NCBI GenBank assembly: GCA_900618795.1
Contig: UYJD01000010.1
Coordinates: 9,495 to 73,494 of the forward strand
From: Cyanodermella asteris
Lineage: Eukaryota > Ascomycota > Lecanoromycetes > Ostropales > Stictidaceae
Direction of reading: 5' to 3'
Length of the DNA stretch: 64,000 bases
Both the position numbers and the translations under genes were made by a program. The notes below the pieces were generated by a model, which ran no database searches, had not been told where the DNA came from, and saw only the letters and a program-made list of their open reading frames with translations. Shown piece after piece: positions 9,199 through 19,920 of the stretch. The stretch's first letter is position 1; the number at the start of each line of letters is the position of its first letter.

Positions 9199-12100
9199 GG
9201 TAGAGCTAAGGGAAGAGTGTGTCGTGGTTGAAAATGTTGCGAGAAAAGTTGTGAAATGGGCGTAGTGCAGACGCGGATGGACGCGAGCAGGGCTGGTCAG
9301 GGAACAAATGTACCATGGCTACTCGACCTCGCGAGGTGACGGATATCCTGATGTCCATTCTCACCTTTCAAGCTCTTGCACCATGGTTCTTGCTGCCAGG
9401 CGGTAGCAGATGTTATTGGTCCAGTATTCAACGGCCTCAGCGATCAGAGGTAAACATCTCGGGGAATGAGTGAGCAGTATCGAAGCCTGGAAAGGAAGGC
9501 AAATAAGAAAGACTATGAGCAGTCGGATGGTGTGAGAGAGCTGCGCTAGAAGGCGGATGTTGTACCAAGAATGGCTCGCTGGCTAGGTAGGCAAGAGGTG
9601 CGTTGGCGTTGTTTGAGATCCGTATAGGGAGGATGAGTGCAACGATTTCGTACCGGAGTTCAGGAGGGAAGCTGTATACTCCAGGGATGACGCAGCACAG
9701 ACGCTGACGAGAGTGTAGCAGATTTCTGGCTGGTTGCTGGTTGCGGGGCTGGCAAAGGCATAAGCCGTGAACAAAGAGCTGTGAGAGGGTTTACTGACGG
9801 GAATGCGTTCTCGGCGGTGGTAAGAGAGAGGAGTATGGGCGCGGTAGGTGGGTGGATGAGGGACAAAGTGAGCAGCAACGGACACGAAGTTGGAGATGGC
9901 GGATATTATTGCGGCGTTGAGTCAAGCGTCAGAGAAGCGGTACTTGCGGTAGTTATTTGAAGGTCGTGCGCGCGCGCACCGCAAATTCCTTCGACACAAA
10001 GCTTCGTCTTGGGAGCCGGTCATATTGTCGTCCAGGATGCGTCTTTGTATTGGTCAGAAATAGATTACTGGTATGGCGGATCCGATACCGCGGAAGGAAC
10101 CTAAGTTACAAGACAAAAACATCTTTGGCTCTCAGCTGCCGATACCAGGCTCGACCTGCCACGGAACTTGATTTTGGCAGCACTGCACTCGGGCCAGCGA
10201 CTTTCGAGACTCTCCGAGGACTCGCAGGTTACACATGTCCGTTAGAAAAGAGGGGTTCTGGTCTGGTCTGAAAACAGGTGGCCCCCCTTGGGACGGCGAC
10301 GACAACGACAACAAGCTGGGCAAAGCCGCAGAGGACAGGCAACGTCGGTCCTGGCGGTTTAACAAATTGTCGTGACAAGACATGGCAAGTAAGTCGGTAG
10401 TACAGGACGAAGTGTCGAGAGCGGGCAGTTGCACTGATTGCAGCCTTTGAGTGCTGACCGACAGTAGCAGCGAAATAATGACGGTGCAAGTTAGCCGAAG
10501 TAGCGATGTGCGTGCCAGCACACGTTCAGCTGCCAGTACAACTTGAAAAGCAAGCAACTGAGAAGGCAGGACTCTTTGCTCTTGCCCTGCCTAGGCGCTG
10601 GTCTGGCACAACTTCGCAGGGCGAGGAAAGGGCGGCGCAGCGAGGGGAAGTTGAGGAAAGAGCAAGGAGCGAGCTGATTCCTGTCCTGTTTCGCAATCGG
10701 CCGGCGCGCAAAACACGGAGGGCGACAAGCGGAACACGGAGGCCTCGGAGCGTAAGAAACAGAAAAGATACAGGACCGCCCCAGAGCTGCACTGCTGCAG
10801 GCCAAGCTCTTCCCCATACTGTCCCAATTTTAGTGCCGTCCCTGACCAGCCTCTAAACCGCAAGCGGAGCAGCCGCAGGAGCTGCGTCAGTGGGCTGCCC
10901 GGTCCTCGGGTGCGCCGAAAATCACAATGGAAAACTGAGAGACTGAAGTGCCGTGCTCCGTTTTGTCATCGGCGCTGGCCTCGATGAGAGATCTGCCTCT
11001 GCAGTAATGCGTCGTTCCCGCGATATTTCGCTCCCGTGTCGCAAACGTAAGTCGATGCTGTCGTCATATTAAGGAGCAGAAGTTCATCAGTGAATGTTAT
11101 TCCTTAGATTTTCGCCTTTTTGCAATGAAATTCTGTTGCGATCTTCTATCCCCGGAAGCGTGTTGTGTCGCACCAGTGTCGAGGAGGAAGCTGCGAAGCG
11201 GCCTCCCACTGCCTCGTGAGCAAAGGCAGGCGCGATCAGCTTTCAGCCTCAGACTTGGGCTGTGGCAAACTGGAACCCAACCGAGACCAGATGGCCGGCC
11301 GTGGAAGCGTCCCTGTCTTGCACACATACGCCTTCTCTTCCTCCCAGAATAGCAGACGCATAACGCCACCGGAAAACGAGCTACAGCGGCCTTCCTAGGT
11401 CTCGAGGTGAGACGATTACTAAAACTCTGTCAATAACGTGAACCAGACAACACCCTTGTCGTTGCTGCGCTACGATATTGTGGTACTCGCCATGCGGCCA
11501 ATGCCTGTCGTGTAGATGTGCATATTCTGGCTCCAGCTGTCATCGACTAACTAGCCTTGCAGCCCATGTCTGACTGGCCAGCTGCATGACCGGGTTGATG
11601 TAAAATCGCCCCCTGTTCAGAGCCCGATGCTTCACAAAGCAGGCCTCGGGACATCGATGTCTTGCAGTTGTACGAACAGATGTCGAACATCAGGTGAGCA
11701 GGGCTACTTTGACACGAACGGCGTGCCCCGCTGCAGCCTTTCTTCGAACTAGCATGAATCACCTCTATCGGAGGTCGCGACAGGCCAGACAGGGTTTACT
11801 GCAGCCTGCCGATGAAGTTTTAGTCTACACAACCGTGAACCAGGTGCAGTTTAAAATCCCCACTGGAATTATTACAGATGGACGAATCAGCGCCCAATCG
11901 CGAATGACCAGCACCGCCATTATTGATGCACTGTGTTTGCCTCCCTGTGCTCTGGCACAGCAAAACATTGTTGCGCCTGTCCAACGACCGCTCACCGCTC
12001 TGAGACCAGACATGCTGAGGTGCGTCGGGTTGTCTCTCATCCTGAGCAGATTTCCGAGAACAGGGCAAGAGACAGCCACACCCAGCCGCTTCAATTCAGG

Positions 12101-15100
12101 AAATGCTGCACAGCCGTTCAGGCCGCTTGACCGGCGATACTGCGTACCCAGCATTTGGTAGATCCTCTGCACTGGGTTCGCCTGGGGCTCAAGACACATC
12201 CCTGCAATGCAACGTTTCCACGTTTCTAGCACGAGCACGCCGCCAGTAGGACGCGGCACGTCGCTCCTTCGAGACGTCTCTGCTCTCGGTTTCCAAGCGG
12301 AGATGCTTGTGCGCAACAGTGTCATACTAGGGATCCGATGCGGAAATAAGTCTTGGCTACAGCCCCTGCGGTCGTCAAAGTGGGCTATATCCTATCGTTT
12401 TGCGTCTCGCTGGAGTCGTGCCCACCGGTGGCCCATTCAAGCTTTGGACAGGCCATTGCATTACACTACTCTCATCCAAGGTTCGGCAGATGGCACCAGG
12501 CAGTGCTTGCATGCAGCCTTGTCCTAGTCCTTCACGAATACCTGATCGGATTTTGACTATTTAAGAGTTGGGGCTACGGGTCAAGAACCACAAGCTACAT
12601 ATCGTGCTGGACGAAGTCCCGTGTACGATTAGCAGCCGCCTCACCTGGCTGGCCCAGTCCTGATACAAAGTTCTACCACACGTGATATCACGAACCAGAG
12701 AGCGAAGACAGTTTCCCCATGAAGCGACCTATAGCGTTGGAGCGCTGTCATACTGGAAGCCCCCTCGACCCCTCAGCACGCGCAGTCCAAGCAGGGGTAA
12801 GTCTTGTCGATCGACCGCTGCGTGCCGTGGCGCTAACAGAAGGTCGGAGGCCACGATAGCGAGAATATGGCGCAAGGCAAGGCGGCTTGCGAGCGACGCG
12901 GAGCTACAGCATACAATGCGAACCCGGTTACAACTTACCTGATGTGTGAGTCGCAGCGGGCAGGACGACCTAGCAGTGCAAACAGCTTCCTGTATGCATG
13001 TCGCACCCGTAGCGAGCAGAGACTCGTTCGAACGAGCAAAAGATAAAGGAGTCGGTGAGAGCGAGATGTGATTGCCAGCGAGACTGATGCCGCATCTCAC
13101 TGGCCGGATAATCAGCTCCTTCGTCAACAGTCAGCTGATACAGGATTGGGCTTACTGAACGACACCGTTGGATCTTGCTCTTTCGCCGGAAGAGCAGGCG
13201 ACAAGTTTTGTCGTGTAGCTGGAGCTGACAGGGCCCGCTCTCTGTTGCCACATCAGCACTCTTTGCAGCAGCCCAATGAACGACTCGACAGGGCTGCTCT
13301 AGAAACGCATGAGGCTGCCGGAAGCGGTGTAGCCGGGCTGTGTTTCTGGAAGCGCGCTTCGAAGCGAACTGCTGCTCGTGTACAACGTGGCGGTGTTACA
13401 GTTTTTGTTCGGCATCAACAGTGACGTTGTGGCCAGCAACCACCCACGGACAGTGCTCACCTCATGGTGGGTACTTTGAACATGATCATTTGAGTACGAG
13501 CGGGCAAAGAGCTGGTTCACCTCGTATGTACCATCTCCTTGCGACGTTGGCGTGCCAAGGTCTCTCGTGTTTTCCATGCAAGTCACCGCCTCGAAACGAA
13601 GGCTTGTCATATTAGCCTCCTCCAGAGGCCAGGAGCAGAGTCGCATCGCGGCCGATGATCGCAACATACCTATTATTACGGGAGCTTGACGCTGCCATAC
13701 CGAAACATATTTCGGCCCGAGAAACGACCCAAGCTGAGCTGACCCGCCGACTGGCTTATTTGGTTGCACCACTTACAGGCGGCTAGCGGCTTCGCCCTCA
13801 GGTCAATCCTGATTTCTAGCCCAGGCAAATTTCGACAACGCGGCATTGGTTCAACTAAGTGCAGCGTGGACAAGGGCCAGGGAACGAAGACGGTCAGGCT
13901 GTTCTCCGACTTGCACCATCGCCCCGGGCGATGAATGCCCTGTCTCAGTGGATGAACTCATCAGCAGCGGAGGTAGGCAAGATTGTGGCGGAGACGCAGC
14001 CGCACACGGCGCTTGACGGCCAAAGCAAAGCGTAAGTGTCGATGCGTTTAGCGGTTGTGGTCTGCAAGTCGGTCGTTCCGTTCGCGTCTCATGAGACAAT
14101 GTTGTCGCCAAATCTATGTACGTACGTCCGTACGGTCCTTGACCAGTGAGTGCAGTGTGGCACACTACATTTTTGTCGATGTGCACCTAGGACTACCACG
14201 GGCTGTTATTGGCTTCTGTCAGCTTGAGTCCTTATGGCTTGTGGGCCATGTTCGTCGAATGCAAGCACGATTTGACGCGAGCCTGAGGAAGATGCGACGC
14301 CACTATCTTCGATCATCTGCGATACAGTATCTACTGGACCCCCGGACGAGGAGACAATCACTCGGTCTGCAAGCAGGGGGCAAGTTAAGCCTCATTTCTC
14401 GAAGCTGGAAGATGCCCAACCGAGCACCAGGTGCATGCCACTGTGTGATATCAGAAGCGAGCAGTGTGCAGCAATCGGGGGCGACAGGCCCACGTGCAAT
14501 TAGCGACTGCTGCACGAAATGGTTGGCTGACCATTTCTATGATTACAGTGTCACTACCTTACCTATTGCGACTATGATTCCAAGACTGCGTCATCCGGTA
14601 GCAGCTGAACTGTCAGTCACGCTTCCGTCTACCACTAACCGCCCTCGACTGCTATTTACTTACTGCACATGCAGCAGTACGGTATCCTATTCCTTCTCCG
14701 TTCAGCGTGTGCCTTGCTTGATTGATTGACATATGGAAAACAAGGCACGTCCTGCTCATGAGTATTGCGATGCGCACTCGTCTAGCACATTTCTGCAGGT
14801 TTTGCCCTCGAAAGACCCGCTTCCTCTTGCTGGTGGCCGCGCACAATGACACTTTCACATGGTCAGTACCTAATCAGGAGCACGGCGCAGGTGCTTTGAA
14901 AGCCCTAGCAGGGAAGATCGGAGCGCTCACTGCCCACACCGATGAAGAAGACGATACGCTTCCGCAACCTCCCCGCTTGATGCTGACTTTAACAGCGCAT
15001 GCTGCTCCTGTCACTGTGAGATATCTCTGCCTGCTGCAAGCGCTCCGCATGCTGACTGCACACACTGAACCTCACTCTACTTGGCATTGCTGTCGTTCAA

Positions 15101-18100
15101 CGCGAGGTACGACAGGAAACTTCGCAGGATTTTACGAGATCATTACCATACATCATCTTGCACACGCCGCCAGCATGCCTCTAGAATCGCTCACGACCAG
15201 CTCGGCTAGTTCGGATAGATGCAGGATCAAGCTGTGACACGTATCTGCACCGCAGTCAGATGATGCTCTTGTACCGTCAGTGCTAAAGTAATCTAGTCCG
15301 AGTCAGCATGTCATGACTATGCCTGACTGCAGCTCCACCAGAGCCGCGTCTTGTCACCGCGAATCAGACGGCAAGCACTCCAACCCTTTGGACGCCTGCG
15401 CTTCTCGACGAAATGACAGAAGCGCAGACGCCACTGCATCGACGAATCGTCCGACGCTGCATCCGGCTTGGGCTGCCAGCCGATAGCTGGATTAGGCTGG
15501 CGTGCCAGCACAGCACATCACTAATTTCAGGGCAACACTGCAAGCAACCCGCATGTTATCCACCAACACGAGTCTGGATCCGGCCGTACCCACATGTTAC
15601 AATTGAATTCGACACCAGTCATGATCAGCTTGGCAAGCTCCGAGCCAGCAAAACTGGCATGGTTACAACATCCCGATCACTACCTATCTATTCCCCAGGT
15701 CGGCTTGCCAGCGCCTGGCCTAGCCCATGTCGGCGTTCTGGCGGGCGAAACAGGCGGAGTCGGCATAGATATGCAGCTTCAGTGTGACAGCATGAATGTT
15801 CCAGCTGCCTCTCTAGCTTGCGAACCTGTCGTTCTTGCAGCCCCGCTCCACACGTGCGAATCAGAGAGTGAGGTTCAATACAGCTCACCGGAGCAACAAC
15901 GGCCATGCTAGCTTCAAACAGTTGTGCCAGGCTTGGATGCAGCGTTGCACGGCTCTCGATTGATTGCAATCCTGCTCCCAATCAGCCGACATGATCGAAT
16001 TCTCCAATTACGAGGCAAATGATTACCACATGCGTGCAGGCGTGCTCGTCAGATTGCATGCCGCACGCTGCATGTCGTCGCGCTTGCAGATCATGGGCTG
16101 TCTACATGCATCGGTTGTCAGTCCGAAAGGATCATCGCCGTCGCGTTTGCTCCATGCTGCCATTTGGAGCCAAAGTTTGTTTGGAACGGGCACGAGCTGA
16201 CCTGGGCTAGCAGACCACCGAGATGGCGTCACACTTTAGCCGATGATGCAGGCGGGCAGTAGCTCACCTTCGCTGACACAAAGGATCAGTGCCCCAGAAG
16301 CAACGCTGCAGACCTCAAGCTGTGATCGCCCACTACGACCCTTAGGGCGGAAAACTCAAAAGTCATTTGCGATCTTGCCAACCCCACCAGCCGACGCCTT
16401 CTGATTGATTGCACTGCCTTCCTTGCTGCCCGTCCTCAGTCCAGGCCAGGAAAGTCAGGCTTCAGAGTGCAACGCATGACAAGCCCAAAATTCTAGCGTT
16501 CACTTCCAGTTTCTACTTTGAGATTCCATTGACACATAGCCTATTCATCTCGAATAAGCGAGGTCCACTCGGTCTGATACAAGACGCCGTTTTATACCCT
16601 TGCTCAGCTCAAAGATATCAGAGGACAGCCTTCGTTGCATCTGACTAGAGAGACCTGTTTGACTTATGAGATGTCCTGCAGAAGTCGTCTGGGAGGGCTG
16701 AGTCCGTCTGCTGTCGATGTGTGCCGCCAGCATGTTGCGAGAATGCAGCGTCTTCCTGCCTTTTGCTCCGTGTATGCAAGCCCCACAGCAACTCCTCTTC
16801 TTTGAGATTTCCCCGTGTTTTGTCTGCATCAGTGAGGGCCCTAGGAAACGCCGCCGTGTTGGTAAATCCCGCTGATACTGGTCGTCCAATCAATAATGGA
16901 GAAGCTATCCCGGAAGGAAACCTACCAAAACTCCACCGTACAGAATAATGTGGAGTGATTCTCTTTTTGAACCGCAACTTCCCGTCGGCCGCGTGGGAAA
17001 AGCTTGAGGGCACGAAAGCTCAACGACTCGCATGAGACTGGCGTACCAGCCCGGTCTTTAGCCGCAGCTGTATGCATACTGCTAGCCATGCCCAGCTAAG
17101 CGTGCGGACGTGACTCCTCAAAACACTGGCTGTGGGCCGTGCAGGAGCAAGTTCGGCCAACGAGAACAATTCGATTCTGCGGAGGCGCCTGCGATCGAAG
17201 CTTCAAGTCAGTCTCAACCTTGGACAACCACTTGAAGAGTAGTGTTCGGTAGCGTCCCACTGTGACCAATCGAGCTAGTAATGGAATCAGACTCCGCGGA
17301 CAGTCGACAGAAGTGGTTCGATTTGAGACCAGGTATCGTAAGAACTGTTAGAGTTCGCGAAGCAAACAGTTTTCCTTTCGTCCTATTGTTTGATCATGCG
17401 ATACAGACCAAGACTTACGAAACTGCAGCCGTATCCAGTGTATCGTCCCTCGAAAAGCGGTGTTTCCAGTCTCGCCGAGACCCCACAGTAATTTTGAGAT
17501 GGATCACCCGACCAGATGCTCGAGAATCTCGGTTTCGGATGGACCTGAGCTGGTCACTATGAGATAAGCAACAACGCAGAGGATGAGCAAAGGCCGAAGA
17601 ATGAACTCAGAGAAGCGTCCAGGCACTGCCTGCCATCCCTGTTTGACCTCGGTTTGTCCATGGCGAGCCTGCGAATAAACCAACGGATTCCAGGTGTCTA
17701 CCGACTCTATCCGTCTGTCCGTGGTTTGCCATGAGATGTCGCCATCGCACGTCTGTGAGGCTCTGAATTTGCTTCGCCGGGGCTGCATAGCAAGCCTGCT
17801 CCTATACCAAGGATTATGGCATCCGGAGCCTCATGCATCGACGCTTCGAATCCAGTGGCCTTGAACGCATATCGAACGGACGTCGTCTCGACCATGACCT
17901 GAAGACGAATGATTGTCCAGCCTTCAAGAAATTTGGCCAGCTTGTAGATAGTCACGCGACCATTGGTAGTGGGGTTGTACGTAGAAGGTACATCGGCTGT
18001 CGACAAAGGATCTTTGCTTCCTTGCACGATCGGGTCAGACTGCTTACAAGGTGTAGCTCAATTCCTGAGAAGATTAGTTAATTTCATCTCTTCGGTCCTG

Positions 18101-18441
18101 ATATAAGATCAGGCGCATGGGTCGAATTGCGACAAGCCACCGCAGGCCTGTGCCTTCCTCCTCTCTTCGATCGCGGGTCGCGCCTTCCCAAAATGCTCAG
18201 TTGCAAAGCTCCGTCTTTTCCAAAGTGAAAGCTACACAAGCCCACCGCTCACGCAAATGTCGAGCTTGTATCTCTGTCCTTTGCGACTCTTTCCTGATCA
18301 GCCAAGAGCTCAATTTGCCAGATTAGATCCCCGTTCTTGGACTCATCACAGACCCAGACTTGACTTCGCCAAACCTTCACATCTCAGCTTTCCCATCTGC
18401 TTCGCTTCTCGTCTCTCTTCGGATCCAATCTGAGCAGAGCA
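9199..18441. other. Gene-free tract of about 9 kb
   Basis: I read both strands here and find no convincing protein gene. The longest open frames (for example 224 codons at 14055-14729) lack domain motifs, signal peptides and plausible splice structure, and other frames are about as open. The first 0.7 kb is presumably the PLC promoter and leader. The base mix looks near 50 percent GC, with plenty of CpA and TpG, so it does not look like an AT-rich, repeat-mutated (RIP) region. No transposon proteins, terminal repeats, tRNA or rRNA were recognised. It could be a large regulatory region, a long non-coding transcript or very old decayed sequence. Confidence 0.5.
9966..9979. repeat. Alternating purine-pyrimidine palindrome
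   Basis: GTGCGCGCGCGCAC is a perfect 14-bp inverted repeat of alternating G and C, able in principle to form Z-DNA. It lies about 770 bp upstream of the PLC start codon. Confidence 0.7.
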
Positions 18442-18478
18442 CTCCTCCTCCTCCTCCTCCTCCTCCTCCTCCTCCTCC
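18442..18478 (+). repeat. CTC trinucleotide microsatellite
   Basis: About twelve CTC units about 140 bp before the first ATG of the MNWTGGRL gene, so in its probable leader or promoter. One plus-strand frame reads it as polyproline (18360-18569), but that frame has no other protein-like feature. A pyrimidine tract of this sort commonly precedes transcription starts in filamentous fungi. Confidence 0.85.
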
Positions 18479-18620
18479 CTCGCTGCCTCCCTTGTCATCT
18501 TTCTCAAATCTCCCTCTCCCTCTCTCTCATCGACCACGGCGTGGCGTGGGCATACCCAGCGGTGCGTAATCCAAACCGCCTCTTTGACGCATTCGCCAGT
18601 CTGCGATCAACGGCGCGGTC

Positions 18621-19268
18621 ATGAACTGGACCGGCGGCCGGCTCTAGCAGTCCAAACGCGCCGGCCGCGGCGGGCTGACGACGGAGCAAAAAGCGTATTT
18701 CGACCGCGCCGCCAGGGCGAGGAGAGGTGTGCACGGTGCTGGACCGGCTGATGTGTTTGGAGCGCATGAGAGACGAATGGCCTCGGAGGGTGAGGGTGAG
18801 GGTTGGAGGTGGAGGTGGAGGAGACGGCTGGCTCACGGGTACGGAGGAGTTGGAGAGGATGTGGTAAAAGACGACGATAAAGATGAGGACGGTGAGAGCG
18901 AACAGAAAACTGGAAAAGGAGATTCGGGGAGGGAGATGTCTGAGAATGGGAGTGAATCAGAGAATTTTGGCCAGCACATGGAAGGGGTTGCACAACATGC
19001 GGGAGAAACCAGGAGGAAGAGGAGGCGTGAGATCGGCTGGAGTCCCAAAATGAGGCGGCTGGTTAATCTACCAGAGGCGAGAAGAGCTCTACTTCAGAGC
19101 CCCGAGTGGTTGGATTTGGGCGACCGGGAAGCCTTGCAGCGGTCACGTCGCGCTCGTGTACGTGAGAAGACAGTAGCTCGCAGGAAGGTCTCCTCGAAGC
19201 GATCGTGGCGATGCAAAGCTATGCCAAAGCACGAAAATGCAAGTGGTGAAAACGTAACAAAAGCCTAA
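18621..19268 (+). CDS. MNWTGGRL-family nuclear-type protein with an early in-frame TAG
   Basis: The first ATG at 18621 gives MNWTGGRL, a start I know from a widespread family of uncharacterised fungal proteins. The ninth codon (18645-18647) is TAG. The same frame then stays open for 206 codons: QSKRAGRGGLTTEQKAYFDR, an acidic Lys/Glu/Asp-rich middle, a basic patch RRKRRR, and a C-terminal RRALLQSPEWLDL motif like the RxxLLxxxDW segment of that family. In the family the ninth residue is often Gln, so CAG to TAG is the likely change. No GT lies between the ATG and the TAG, so an intron cannot remove it without losing the start. Translation from the in-frame ATG at 18729 would give 179 residues. 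The context TAG CAG TCC is close to, but not a full match for, the CAR-YYA readthrough context. It may be a pseudogene, an assembly error or a readthrough gene. Confidence 0.55.
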
Positions 19269-19917
19269 ATTTGGGCCTTCAGATCAGGTCAAATTCGCGA
19301 TACTAAGAGTTCTGGAGGAAAACTATGCCCACAACAAGACGGATGGAAGTACTTCCAACACATGTGAATACCGAGCTTGCTTTTGGCCGTTTGGAGAAGC
19401 AATCCCCTTCATCTCGAGCTTGCATCATTTGGCGCTGTTCCCTGACCCCCACCATCCCCATCGCAAGTTTCCATTGTAAAGAGTGGACGGACCCGAATCG
19501 GTCCTAGAATCTGCTTAAGGCAACACTGCATTCGAGCAAAGATACAATGCACGGCGTGATGGTCCGGAAGCGGACCTGGTCGCTGACTTGGTGTGCAGAC
19601 CTCTGCGGCGCGGTCGGGCGCGGTCTGGCTGGCCACCAGCTGTAGAAACAAATTCCCGTCGCAAAGGCGTTAGGGATTTCTGTCTGGCGGACGAGAACAT
19701 AACCGAGCCCGAGGGCGTGTATGTTGTCTTCGCGGTGCCTCGCACCTGGGACCATGGCCCCGGTGAAGTCTCGATAGGGCTGTGATGATCAACGTATGAG
19801 TCATCGAGCTGTAGCCTGTGTCTATGGACGAGGAGGTGCTTTGCGGATCTGGCGCTGCAGAAGCCAACATATGGCAGAGGATTGTTGTAAGCTCGTATGC
19901 GAGCAGAACAGGCCAGT
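19269..19917. other. Convergent intergenic stretch, no gene seen
   Basis: 3' flanks of the MNWTGGRL gene (plus) and UPF1 (minus). Short frames on both strands have no recognisable content. Confidence 0.5.
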
Positions 19918-19920
19918 CAA

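Noticed and set aside
14055-14729. 224-codon open frame in the gene-free tract
   Set aside because: No domain, signal peptide or consistent composition; rich in Arg/Ser/Leu as expected from chance reading of balanced sequence, and neighbouring frames are also open.
18360-18569. Polyproline open frame over the CTC repeat
   Set aside because: Only the microsatellite gives it length; it lies in the likely leader of the MNWTGGRL gene and has no other protein-like feature.
9199-18620. RIP-mutated transposon island
   Set aside because: By eye the tract keeps many CpA and CpG dinucleotides, is not AT-rich, and shows no element proteins or terminal repeats.
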